Assembly (NCBI GenBank): GCA_033811195.1
Contig: JAPXOZ010000008.1
Coordinates: 25,512-89,511 of the forward strand
Source of the DNA: Cacconaster sp033811195
GTDB lineage: Bacteria; Bacteroidota; Bacteroidia; Bacteroidales; UBA932
Reading direction: 5' to 3'
Length of the DNA stretch: 64,000 bases
Numbering within the stretch: the first letter of the stretch is position 1; the number at the start of each line of letters is the position of its first letter. A program made the translations under genes and the position numbers. The notes below the pieces were generated by a model. The model saw only the letters and a list, made by a program, of their open reading frames with translations, had not been told where the DNA came from and ran no database searches. This document shows, one piece after another, positions 52,107 through 60,527 of the stretch.

Positions 52107-53183
52107 ATGAAAAAAGTTTACAATTTCAACGCAGGCCCTTGCGTATTGCCTAAACAGGCTATCGATGCCGCAATCGCCGCATTGCAAGATTTCAAGGGTA
52201 CAGGTATTCCTGTTATTTCAGTTTCACACCGCTCAAAAGAGTGGGAATCTGTTATGAACGAGTGCCGTGCACTCTGGAAAGAACTCCTAAATATTCCTGA
52301 CAACTATGAAGTTCTCTTCCTCGGTGGCGGTGCATCTCTCCAGTTCCTCTATGTTGCTATGAACCTCCTCGAGAACAAAGCAGGTTACCTCGAGACAGGT
52401 GTATGGGCAAAGAAGGCTTTCCAAGAGGCCAAAAAAATAGGCAATGCTATTTGCGTTGCATCCTCGGCTGATAAGACATATAGCTATATTCCTAAGGATT
52501 ACGAGATCCCTAGTGACCTCGATTATTTCCATATCACTACCAACAACACCATCTACGGTACAGAGATCAGACATGATATTGACTGCCCTGTAGATCTGGT
52601 AGCCGATATGTCTTCTGATATCATGAGCCGTCCCGTTGACGTTTCCAAGTATGCCATCATTTATGGTGGTGCACAGAAAAATGTTGGTCCCGCAGGTGTT
52701 GCATTCGTAATTGTGCGTAAAGATATTCTTGGCAAGGTAACAAGATATTTACCTACAATGATCGATTACAGAACCCATATTGACAAGGAATCAATGTTCA
52801 ACACTCCTCCCGTATTCCCTATTTTCGTGATGACTGAGACTCTCAAATGGGTAAAGGATCTTGGAGGTCTTAAGGTAATGGAAAAGATGAACATTGAGAA
52901 AGCAAATCTTCTCTACGACGAAATTGACCGCAACTCCCTCTTCGTAGGTACTGCAGAGAAACAAGACCGTTCTATCATGAACGTGTGTTTCGTAATGGCT
53001 GAAGGCTACGAGTCTCTACAGGATGAGTTTATGGCATTTGCTAAAGAGAAAGGGATGGTTGGAATCAAGGGACACCGCTCAGTTGGTGGTTTCCGCGCAT
53101 CCATATACAACGCTTGCCCTAAAGAGTCTGTTCAGGCGCTTGTTGACTGTATGAAAGAATTTGAAAAAATCCATAAAAAATAA
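52107..53183 (+). CDS. serC: Phosphoserine aminotransferase
   Basis: The 358-residue PLP enzyme has NFNAGPCVLPKQAID, VSHRSKEWESV, FLGGGASLQF, the internal-aldimine Lys in YGGAQKNVGPAGV, and the C-terminal GHRSVGGFRASIYNA. It turns 3-phosphohydroxypyruvate into phosphoserine. Length matches the family. A serA-like gene follows after 10 bp and then DUF1015, a serine synthesis cluster common in Bacteroidetes. Confidence 0.95.
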   Translation: MKKVYNFNAGPCVLPKQAIDAAIAALQDFKGTGIPVISVSHRSKEWESVMNECRALWKELLNIPDNYEVLFLGGGASLQFLYVAMNLLENKAGYLETGVWAKKAFQEAKKIGNAICVASSADKTYSYIPKDYEIPSDLDYFHITTNNTIYGTEIRHDIDCPVDLVADMSSDIMSRPVDVSKYAIIYGGAQKNVGPAGVAFVIVRKDILGKVTRYLPTMIDYRTHIDKESMFNTPPVFPIFVMTETLKWVKDLGGLKVMEKMNIEKANLLYDEIDRNSLFVGTAEKQDRSIMNVCFVMAEGYESLQDEFMAFAKEKGMVGIKGHRSVGGFRASIYNACPKESVQALVDCMKEFEKIHKK

Positions 53184-53193
53184 AATCAGAAAT

Positions 53194-54120
53194 ATGAAAG
53201 TACTAGTAGCTACAGAAAAACCCTTTGCAAAAGTCGCAGTTGACGGCATTCGCAATATTGTTGAAGAGGCAGGACATAAACTGGTACTCCTCGAAAAATA
53301 CACCTCTACGGACCAGCTTCTCGAAGCTGTTGCAGATGCTGACGCACTTATCGTGCGCTCGGACAAGGTAACAGCCGACGTAGTCGCAGCCGCACCAAAA
53401 CTCAAGATTGTAGTACGTGCAGGAGCCGGATTTGATAATCTCGACCTTGCAGCCTGCACTGAGAAGGGCATTGTTGCAATGAACACCCCCGGACAAAACT
53501 CCAATGCAGTAGCCGAACTGGTTTTCGGTATGCTCATTTATTTGCAGCGTGCCGGTTTTTCCGGCGCATCAGGATCGGAACTTAAAGGTAAAAAGTTGGG
53601 ATTGCATGCTTTCGGGAATATCGGAAAAATTGTTGCCAATATTGCCAAAGGCTTTGGAATGGAAGTATACGCCTTCTCTCCTTCGTTAGCGCGTAACCCT
53701 AAATTGGGAGACCAGTATGGTGTAACTGCCATCACTTCACCCGAAGAGTTATACGACAAGAGCGACATTGTTTCGCTACACATGCCTGCTAACGACCAAA
53801 CAAAGGGATGCATCAATTACGATTTAATGAGTCGTTTGCCTGAAAACGGAATCATCATTAATACTGCACGCAAAGAGGTGATGAATGAAGCTGATTTGGT
53901 GCGTATTATGGAGGATCGTCCGAAGTTCAAGTACGGTACCGACATTTGTCCCGGAAATCACGAGGAAATGGTGGAAAAGTTTGGTGTTCGCTATTTAGCA
54001 TCGACTAAAAAATGCGGTGCTCAAACCCAGGAAGCCAATGTCAATGCCGGACTTGCCGCCGCCAGCCAGATTTGTAAATTTTTCGCCACAGGCGACAGAA
54101 CATTCCAACTCAATAAATAA
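53194..54120 (+). CDS. serA: D-3-phosphoglycerate dehydrogenase-like protein, atypical active site
   Basis: The 308-residue D-2-hydroxyacid dehydrogenase has no ACT domain. It keeps the substrate-binding VRSDKVTAD and VVRAGAGFDN blocks and the catalytic-type Arg in IINTARKEVM. Three features are odd. The usual PHIGxST is replaced by KKCGAQT, so Lys273 takes the place of the catalytic His. The NAD fold reads LHAFGNIG with Ala for the first Gly, and the Asp that normally ends strand beta-2 is Ser (YAFSPS). The first step of serine synthesis is implied by its place between serC and DUF1015. Confidence 0.82.
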   Translation: MKVLVATEKPFAKVAVDGIRNIVEEAGHKLVLLEKYTSTDQLLEAVADADALIVRSDKVTADVVAAAPKLKIVVRAGAGFDNLDLAACTEKGIVAMNTPGQNSNAVAELVFGMLIYLQRAGFSGASGSELKGKKLGLHAFGNIGKIVANIAKGFGMEVYAFSPSLARNPKLGDQYGVTAITSPEELYDKSDIVSLHMPANDQTKGCINYDLMSRLPENGIIINTARKEVMNEADLVRIMEDRPKFKYGTDICPGNHEEMVEKFGVRYLASTKKCGAQTQEANVNAGLAAASQICKFFATGDRTFQLNK

Positions 54121-54134
54121 TCTCATCAGATAAT

Positions 54135-55379
54135 ATGGTAAAAATAAAACCTTTTGCAGCTATCCGCCCTCCTAAAGCGATTGTCAAAGAAGTGGCAGCA
54201 CGCCCTTATGACGTGCTTAACTCGGTTGAAGCTAAAGCCGAAGCAGGAGAAAAGTCACTCCTTCACATCACTAAACCGGAAATAGATTTTGACCCTATCA
54301 TAGACGAACACTCACAACCGGCATATGACAAGGCAGTTGAAAACTTCAAACTTTGGATGAAGAGAGGATGGCTTGTACAGGATACTAATGAGAACTACTA
54401 TGTCTATGCCCAGACTATGGACGGACGCACCCAGTATGGTCTTGTGGTCTGTGCCAATGTGGAAGACTACCTAACCGGTAAAATCAAGAAACATGAGCTT
54501 ACACGCAAGGATAAGGAAGAGGACCGAATGATACATGTTCGAATACAGAATGCAAATGTAGAACCAGTATTCTTCACCTATCCCGACAATGATGAGATCA
54601 ATAATATTGTCAGCCGTTACGCTGCCGGTGAGCCCGAGTATGATTTCGTTGCCGACGATGGTTTTGGACATCACTTATGGATAATCAGCGACAAGAAAGA
54701 CATCGCTCGTATCACTGAGATTTTTGCAGGCATCCCCGCATTTTATGTGGCCGATGGTCACCACAGGACAGCTGCTGCTGCTCTTGTTGGAGAGGAACAA
54801 CGCCGCAAGAATCCAAATCACACCGGTGATGAGGAGTACAACTACTTCATGGCAGTGGTATTCCCCGAGAGCCATCTCAAGATCATCGACTACAACCGCG
54901 TTGTTAAGGACCTCAACGGTATGACTCCAAAAGAGTTCATTGAAGCTCTTAAAGAGGATTTTATTATCGAAAGCAAGGGCTCAACAGAGCCTTACAGGCC
55001 CTCAAAACTTCACAACTTTTCAATGTATCTTGAAGGTGTATGGTACTCGTTGACAGCAAAGTCCGGCACTTATGATGATAACGACCCTATCGGTGTTCTA
55101 GACGTTACAGTGTGCTCAAATCTCATTTTTGACAAGCTTCTAGACATAAAGGATCTTCGTACCTGTACAAGGATTGACTTCGTAGGCGGTATTCGCGGTC
55201 TTGGCGAATTGAAGAAGAGAGTAGATTCAGGAGAAATGGCTGCAGCTTTCGCTCTCTATCCTGTTTCTATGAGACAACTGATTAACATAGCTGACACAGG
55301 CAACATCATGCCTCCAAAGACCACCTGGTTCGAGCCTAAACTCCGCAGTGGTCTTACAATCCACAAGCTGGAAAGGTAA
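54135..55379 (+). CDS. DUF1015 family protein linked to serine synthesis genes
   Basis: The 414-residue protein starts with the DUF1015 signature (KIKPFAAIRPPKAIVKEVAARPYDVLNS) and contains FYVADGHHRTAAAA, which resembles a nucleotide- or metal-binding DGHHR motif, and FPESHLKIIDYNRVVKDL. The motif is similar to the ParB/Srx-type DGxHR found in serine kinases of other organisms; that link is only suggestive. It directly follows serC and serA, so a part in serine metabolism is likely. A strong bidirectional terminator follows. Confidence 0.85.
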   Translation: MVKIKPFAAIRPPKAIVKEVAARPYDVLNSVEAKAEAGEKSLLHITKPEIDFDPIIDEHSQPAYDKAVENFKLWMKRGWLVQDTNENYYVYAQTMDGRTQYGLVVCANVEDYLTGKIKKHELTRKDKEEDRMIHVRIQNANVEPVFFTYPDNDEINNIVSRYAAGEPEYDFVADDGFGHHLWIISDKKDIARITEIFAGIPAFYVADGHHRTAAAALVGEEQRRKNPNHTGDEEYNYFMAVVFPESHLKIIDYNRVVKDLNGMTPKEFIEALKEDFIIESKGSTEPYRPSKLHNFSMYLEGVWYSLTAKSGTYDDNDPIGVLDVTVCSNLIFDKLLDIKDLRTCTRIDFVGGIRGLGELKKRVDSGEMAAAFALYPVSMRQLINIADTGNIMPPKTTWFEPKLRSGLTIHKLER

Positions 55380-55382
55380 ATT

Positions 55383-55413
55383 AAAAAACGGCCTCAAAGT
55401 GAGGCCGTTTTTT
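55383..55413 (+). terminator. Bidirectional intrinsic terminator after DUF1015
   Basis: A 13-bp perfect stem (AAAAAACGGCCTC with its complement) plus one more A-T pair and an AAG loop is flanked by A and T runs. It lies 3 bp after the DUF1015 stop and can also stop transcripts of the convergent deformylase gene. Confidence 0.88.
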
Positions 55414-55415
55414 AG

Positions 55416-55465
55416 TTATGAGTATTGAGTAAGGAGTTCTGAGTTAGTTGTGGGGTACGAGTAAT
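55416..55465 (+). repeat. Heptamer repeat array after the DUF1015 terminator
   Basis: TTATGAG, TATTGAG, TAAGGAG and TTCTGAG follow one another exactly 7 nt apart from 55416, then TTAGTTG and a GGGGTAC-containing word at 55451-55461. They are the same words as in the ftsW-murG array. The rest of the gap to the deformylase stop (55504) shows no gene. Confidence 0.75.
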
Positions 55466-55503
55466 GCAGAGCGGGATGCAAGAAAGTTTTAAGTTATTAT
55501 AGC

Positions 55504-56169
55504 CTAATTCTCCACGGCTAAATCCCTTTCCGATTCGCCGGAGATAGAACCGGCACTACCATTACCCTTATAATCTATGTAGAGTACACCTTTCAGATGG
55601 TCTGTCTCATGCTGGAAAATGACTGCTGTAAATCCGGAAATGGTATCTGTACGAGGCTCGAATGTGAGTTCATCGTTGTATGAAATTACAACGGATGTGG
55701 ATCGAAGCACGGTATCACGGCAATCTGGAACCGAAAGGCAACCCTCCCATCCATATTTCTTTTCCGGGGAATAAAACGTAATAACTGCGTTAGGATAAAA
55801 CTCAAAGGGTGCTCCCTCTTTGTCAAATCTCTGTACCGCTATAAGTTGTCTGCTGATGCCGACCTGCGGTGCTGCAATACCTACTCCCTCATGTTCGGGA
55901 TCATTTACCGTGCAGAGCATCCTATGTCTCAATACACGGTAAACATCGGAAGCCACATCCTTTACCGTCAAAGGGGCAGCGACCTGACGGAGCAGTTCCG
56001 TTTCTAACGGACTGTCGATAGTATAGAGCGGCATTATCGCTGCGGAAGTATCGCTGCCTATAAGGGCTTTTTCAGATGCGGTGAAGGTTGAGCCGTCACT
56101 GCAGGAAAAAAGCATTGCAGCAACCGCAATGGCTGCTGCACCACAAATCATAATCCTTGATAGTCTCAT
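55504..56169 (-). CDS. Peptide deformylase-like lipoprotein
   Basis: The 221-residue protein has all three deformylase motifs: GVGIAAPQ (residues 95-102), EGCLS (142-146) and HETDH (187-191). The metal-binding Cys and two His are intact. Before them lies a signal sequence with lipobox ending LFSC (Cys23) and about 50 more residues. Normal deformylases act at the ribosome exit in the cytoplasm; this one looks exported and lipidated. It is the last gene of the ROK/MFS group, 12 bp after the ROK kinase. Confidence 0.85.
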   Translation of the reverse strand: MRLSRIMICGAAAIAVAAMLFSCSDGSTFTASEKALIGSDTSAAIMPLYTIDSPLETELLRQVAAPLTVKDVASDVYRVLRHRMLCTVNDPEHEGVGIAAPQVGISRQLIAVQRFDKEGAPFEFYPNAVITFYSPEKKYGWEGCLSVPDCRDTVLRSTSVVISYNDELTFEPRTDTISGFTAVIFQHETDHLKGVLYIDYKGNGSAGSISGESERDLAVEN

Positions 56170-56181
56170 TGTTTGAAGGCT

Positions 56182-57135
56182 TTACCAGGCAAGTGCGCCT
56201 GCGCCGAGAATGGCTGCATCAGAGTCTTTAAGACCGGAGCGAAGTACTTTAACTTTACCTCCTTTCCAGATACTGAGAAGGTTGGCCTCCATTGCCTCCA
56301 CAATCGGTTTCATAATAAGGTCACCTGCCTCTGCAAGACCTCCGAAGAGGATAATTGCCTCAGGTGTACTGAATGCAACAAAGTCGGCAAATGACTCGCC
56401 CAGCTTCTGGCCGGTAAATTCAAATACCTTTTTTGCGATGGCATCTCCTGAGATAGCAGCATCATAAACATCTTTAGAAGTTATGACCTCAAGAGAACGG
56501 AGTGTTGAGGGTTCATCACTCATATCAAGCCATTCTCGAGCTGTGCGCGCAACGCCGATTGCCGAAGCGTAAGTCTCGAGACAACCTACCTTGCCACAGT
56601 TACACTGGCGGCCGTTATACCGAACCGCACAGGTGTGACCCAGTTCACCGGCAAAGCCATCATGACCATAAACCATCTGACCGTTGATAACAATTCCGCT
56701 ACCTACGCCGGTACCGAGAGTAATTTCAATGAAGTTAGTCATACCCTTTGCATTGCCATAATGCATCTCTCCGATAGCTGCCGCATTTGCGTCATTGGTC
56801 ACTGTTACCGGTTTGCCGGTTTTTTTGGCAATATAGTCTCTCAAGGGCACTACCCCTTTGCCCCAAGGAAGATTAGCTGCTCCTTCGATGGTGCCTTGGT
56901 AATAATTGCCGTTAGGAGCACCAATGCCGATGCCTTCAACATTATCCCAGTCAACATGCTCGGCAATTTTCTTGATATTGGCGCAGAGATCGTCCATAAA
57001 TTTCTTAGCATCATCTTCGCCATAACATTTAGTATCCATTCTGCTTCTTGCAAGAATATTGGCACGTCTGTCCACGATACCAATCATGGCTGACTGGCCC
57101 CCGATATCAACTCCTATTACATATTCTTTTGACAT
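56182..57135 (-). CDS. ROK-family sugar kinase (glucokinase-like)
   Basis: The 317-residue protein has the ATP motif GVDIGGQSAMIGIVD (about residues 7-21), the sugar site NDANAAAIGE, the ROK helix LGTGVGSGIVINGQMVYGHDGFAGELGH and zinc Cys in CNCGKVGCLE. It probably phosphorylates a hexose such as glucose or an amino sugar. I start at MSKEYVIG; 15 upstream codons are unlike the family and lie in the short gap to the MFS gene. It is co-directional with the permease 31 bp upstream, which would supply substrate. Confidence 0.9.
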   Translation of the reverse strand: MSKEYVIGVDIGGQSAMIGIVDRRANILARSRMDTKCYGEDDAKKFMDDLCANIKKIAEHVDWDNVEGIGIGAPNGNYYQGTIEGAANLPWGKGVVPLRDYIAKKTGKPVTVTNDANAAAIGEMHYGNAKGMTNFIEITLGTGVGSGIVINGQMVYGHDGFAGELGHTCAVRYNGRQCNCGKVGCLETYASAIGVARTAREWLDMSDEPSTLRSLEVITSKDVYDAAISGDAIAKKVFEFTGQKLGESFADFVAFSTPEAIILFGGLAEAGDLIMKPIVEAMEANLLSIWKGGKVKVLRSGLKDSDAAILGAGALAW

Positions 57136-57166
57136 ATTTTTCGACCTTAAAATTGTTTTAGAGTAA

Positions 57167-58444
57167 TTATTCCGTGACAATTTCTTTATTTACATTCTTG
57201 TAACCAAAAAGAGCATAAAAGAGGATATATGCAAATCCGGCAACAACTACCCAGTAGCTGTTTATATGGCCCACGGAGTCTGCAACCCAGTTCTGCACAA
57301 AAGGAAGAATGCCACCACCACAAACAAGCGTCATGAAGATACCCGAAGCCATCGGAGTATATTTTCCAAGACCCTCGGTTGAAAGGTTGAAGATAGCTCC
57401 CCACATCACAGAAGTACAGAGACCGCAAAGCACTACAAACACCATACTCAGAGGCAGCGCCTTCTCGCGGAAAGATATGGTGATGTTCTCAGGTATAAAG
57501 AGAATACAGAGAACGAAAGCTATTGCTAATAGTGAAACTGAAACGAGCATAGTCTTGCTGGACACCTTGCCAGCTACAGGAGCACCTATAAGTCTTCCCA
57601 CAAGCATCATAAACCAGTAGAAGCCTATAAGAGTACCAGCTATCGCCGGTCCTACATTGGGGTTGCCGGACATATAGAGGTTGGCCGTATTGGGAATACC
57701 AACTTCAACTCCCACATAGAAAAATATTGCGATTGCGCCTAGAACAAAATGACGGAATGACATCGGACCATATTTTTCTTTCTGCATATTACCGGATCTG
57801 CGAGCCGCTTTCTGTGCTGCTGTCTCCATATGGGGCTCGGGAATATTGGTTACCCCAAGCACAATTCCTGCAAGAACGAAGATGCCCATAGCGATCATCA
57901 TAGCAGGAGCAGCATCGCTCACCGTAGCAGTCTCCATTGAACCACCGATAAGATAACCGAGAAGAATAGGAGCTATAGTGCCTCCAATTGAATTGCAGGA
58001 ACCTCCGAACTGAATCAACTGGTTACCGCGATTACCGCCGCCACCCAGCGTATTAAGAAGCGGATTAACCACAATATTGAGAAGACACATGGAAAGACCT
58101 GCCACAAATGCACCTAACACATAGACGCCGAAAGCAATTGATGGAGATACATACCCTGACAGGAATTGGATACCCACTCCTACAAAACCCACAATTACTG
58201 CCGTTAGAGCTGTAAATTTGTAACCTCTGCGCTTGAGAATGATACCCGCGGGTATACCCATGCAAGCATAAGCAATGAAGTTAGCAAGCGTGCCTAGTTG
58301 TGATAGGGCATTACTTGCGCCGAACTGATTTTTTACAATTACTCCCATCGAGCCTGCGAAATTGGTCACGAAGGCAATCATGAAAAAGAGAGCAAACATT
58401 ATTGCAATCGGCAATGCAAAATTCTGTTTCTTGACGTTTGTCAT
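57167..58444 (-). CDS. MFS sugar permease (FHS/fucose-glucose permease type)
   Basis: The 425-residue protein has about twelve hydrophobic helices, with the loop ILKRRGYKFTALTA and a conserved GNRGNQLIQFGGSCNSIGG segment that resembles glucose/galactose and fucose MFS permeases (FucP/GluP). It lies between the GH109-type glycosidase and the ROK kinase, so import of a hexose or amino sugar released by the glycosidase is likely. A promoter box lies 42 nt upstream. Confidence 0.87.
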   Translation of the reverse strand: MTNVKKQNFALPIAIMFALFFMIAFVTNFAGSMGVIVKNQFGASNALSQLGTLANFIAYACMGIPAGIILKRRGYKFTALTAVIVGFVGVGIQFLSGYVSPSIAFGVYVLGAFVAGLSMCLLNIVVNPLLNTLGGGGNRGNQLIQFGGSCNSIGGTIAPILLGYLIGGSMETATVSDAAPAMMIAMGIFVLAGIVLGVTNIPEPHMETAAQKAARRSGNMQKEKYGPMSFRHFVLGAIAIFFYVGVEVGIPNTANLYMSGNPNVGPAIAGTLIGFYWFMMLVGRLIGAPVAGKVSSKTMLVSVSLLAIAFVLCILFIPENITISFREKALPLSMVFVVLCGLCTSVMWGAIFNLSTEGLGKYTPMASGIFMTLVCGGGILPFVQNWVADSVGHINSYWVVVAGFAYILFYALFGYKNVNKEIVTE

Positions 58445-58486
58445 ATTATTAAATAATTAAATTGAAAAATCCTGTTAAAATTCTCT

Positions 58487-58494
58487 CAAAGGTA
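58487..58494 (-). promoter_or_regulatory. Putative -7 promoter box for the MFS-ROK-deformylase operon
   Basis: Minus-strand TACCTTTG matches TAnnTTTG, 42 nt upstream of the MFS ATG, in the 83-bp gap after the GH109-type gene. It would let the permease, kinase and deformylase genes be read apart from the upstream glycosidase. Confidence 0.45.
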
Positions 58495-58527
58495 GCAAAA
58501 AATGGAGAATTGCTATAGTAGAGAAGA

Positions 58528-59937
58528 TTATTTATCGCTGAAAGCGTGACGATATCCCTCGATACGGTCCCACTCCCCGCGGGTAAAGTCAGGAACTGCC
58601 ACCGGCATTGAACCGGATTCGATTGAAATACGACTAAGTTCTATCAGACAAGACCACTCGGCGAGATCATATACATCTTGATCGAGGGGCAATCCGTTGC
58701 GCAGACAATATATCAAACGGTAATCCATTATAAAATCCATACCGCCGTGGCCGCCCACCATACGCGCTTTATCTTCAATCTCTGCCGTGATCGGATGTTT
58801 GTACTCCTCCAATAGCATCTCCAGCAGCTCGGGGCTAACAAAGCGTTCTCCATCCAATCCAGCATACTCCTCTCGACCTTCGGGGAGATTGTGGCTCATA
58901 AGCGCAAACCCACGTACCGGATATTTATTGGCAAAACCCTCGGTGCCGGTAATTTGGTACATTCTGTTATAGGGGCGACGAGTATAGACATTATGCTGGA
59001 TTTCTATCTGCTTTCCACCTACCGTACGAATCAGCGTGACGGTATGATCGCCGCTTGCAAACTCTTCAGTCCCCATAATTTCCTTAGAGACCTCTTTGCC
59101 GTGTACTGATTTGGTATCCATCGAGACCAGATACTCCATCCTGTCTCCCCTGTGGATATCGAGTACCTGACATGCAGGACCGAGGCCATGTGTAGGATAG
59201 TTGTCGCCACGATGCTTTTGGTTGAAGTCAAGCCTCCAGTTACCCTGATAGAGCTTCCAATATGGGTCGAGATTGTGAATATAAGCCCCTTCAACATGCA
59301 GAATTTCGCCGAATAGCCCCTGCTGGGCCATATTGAGTGCCGTCATCTCAAAGAAGTCATAGCAGCAATTCTCCAGCATCATACAATGCTTACGGGTACT
59401 CTCGCTGGTATTGATGATATCCCAGCACTCGGCTATGCTCATTGCTCCGGGTACCTCTACAGCAACATGTTTACCGCATTGCATAGCATAAACCGATATC
59501 TCCGCGTGATTTTGCCAGGGAGTACAGATATAGACCAAATCTACATCCGGATTTTCACAGAGCTCGCGCCAACCCTCCTCCCCCGAATAAAGTGCCGGCT
59601 CGGGCCAACCTCTCTCCAGAAGTGCATTTTTTGAAGCCTCCGTTCTTTCCGGAAGCAAATCACAAAGCGCAGTTATACGCACTCCATCTATATATGTATA
59701 GCGAATCACGGCGCCATAGCCTCTCATACCGAGTCCAACGAAACCAACTCTGACAGTATCAATCGGCTCAGTAGTCATTGCCAGAGCACTTTGCTGTCCT
59801 GCAGGACGAGCGGGTGTCTCAAGAACAATCCTGCCATTCTTTACCGAATATGGCATTGAGGAGTCCACCTTCACCTGCATACAACCGGCAGTGAAGATTA
59901 ATGTGCAGATCATGCACAATGCAAATAGTTTTTTCAT
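58528..59937 (-). CDS. GH109-like glycoside hydrolase/Gfo-Idh-MocA oxidoreductase lipoprotein
   Basis: The 469-residue protein has a signal with lipobox TAGC (Cys19), then a Rossmann domain (VRVGFVGLGMRGYGAVIRY), VYICTPWQNHAEISVYAM with CGKHVAVEVPGAMSIAECW, and the region VEGAYIHNLDPYWKLYQGNWRLDFNQKHRGDNYPTHGLGP. The whole layout matches NAD-dependent GH109 alpha-N-acetylgalactosaminidases of Bacteroidetes. It would release GalNAc or a related sugar in the periplasm. It is 23 bp downstream of a GNAT gene and upstream of the MFS-ROK genes. Confidence 0.85.
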   Translation of the reverse strand: MKKLFALCMICTLIFTAGCMQVKVDSSMPYSVKNGRIVLETPARPAGQQSALAMTTEPIDTVRVGFVGLGMRGYGAVIRYTYIDGVRITALCDLLPERTEASKNALLERGWPEPALYSGEEGWRELCENPDVDLVYICTPWQNHAEISVYAMQCGKHVAVEVPGAMSIAECWDIINTSESTRKHCMMLENCCYDFFEMTALNMAQQGLFGEILHVEGAYIHNLDPYWKLYQGNWRLDFNQKHRGDNYPTHGLGPACQVLDIHRGDRMEYLVSMDTKSVHGKEVSKEIMGTEEFASGDHTVTLIRTVGGKQIEIQHNVYTRRPYNRMYQITGTEGFANKYPVRGFALMSHNLPEGREEYAGLDGERFVSPELLEMLLEEYKHPITAEIEDKARMVGGHGGMDFIMDYRLIYCLRNGLPLDQDVYDLAEWSCLIELSRISIESGSMPVAVPDFTRGEWDRIEGYRHAFSDK

Positions 59938-59960
59938 ATTATTTTGTGTAAGCTAATTAT

Positions 59961-60425
59961 TCACTCTTTCATCAATTCATAAGTGATGTAGTGTTCTCCG
60001 GACATGCCTATCGCCTCGTAGAGTTCTCTTGCACGGGTATTATTCTTATCAACATAAAGACGGATACCCTTGACAGCGGAGGAAGAGTCAACTATCATCC
60101 AAATATGCTCAAATAGGGCGGTAAAGACTCCTCTCTGACGATACTCCGGCAGAACATAGAGAGATTGTATCCACCATACCCAGCCATTACGCCAATCACT
60201 CCATTCGTCGGTAATCATAAGACATCCCACTATGCCATCCACCCCCTCAAATTCGGCCACAAAATAGGTAGCCTTCTGAGGATCTTCCAAAACTGACTTG
60301 ATCCCTTGAGACACTATACGGCGATCCAGCTCTTGGCCTTCGGTCTCAAGAGCCATTTGCATCTGGAAGTCTGTCAAACGTTTGCGATCTCGGGGTCTTG
60401 CGACCCTCACTTTAATTATATCCAT
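59961..60425 (-). CDS. GNAT-family acetyltransferase
   Basis: The 154-residue protein has the GNAT core with motif A LYVLPEYRQRGVFTALFEHI (acetyl-CoA pyrophosphate loop R-Q-R-G-V-F) and motif B VDKNNTRARELYEAIGM. The acceptor is unknown. It probably heads the minus-strand group that continues with the GH109-like gene; its promoter box lies back to back with that of the TlpA gene. Confidence 0.85.
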   Translation of the reverse strand: MDIIKVRVARPRDRKRLTDFQMQMALETEGQELDRRIVSQGIKSVLEDPQKATYFVAEFEGVDGIVGCLMITDEWSDWRNGWVWWIQSLYVLPEYRQRGVFTALFEHIWMIVDSSSAVKGIRLYVDKNNTRARELYEAIGMSGEHYITYELMKE

Positions 60426-60446
60426 AAAAAATAGTTTAAAACTCTA

Positions 60447-60454
60447 CAAAAATA
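60447..60454 (-). promoter_or_regulatory. Putative -7 promoter box for GNAT-GH109
   Basis: Minus-strand TATTTTTG matches TAnnTTTG, 21 nt upstream of the GNAT ATG. It is divergent from the TlpA promoter. Confidence 0.45.
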
Positions 60455-60467
60455 CATTATTTTTCCT

Positions 60468-60475
60468 TAACTTTG
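60468..60475 (+). promoter_or_regulatory. Putative -7 promoter box for the TlpA-like gene
   Basis: TAACTTTG matches TAnnTTTG, 52 nt before the ATG. A -33 TTTG is not clear. Confidence 0.45.
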
Positions 60476-60527
60476 TGGTTTGTTGAGCTTTAAAGTTAGA
60501 TCGAACAAACAATAAATAATATCAATT

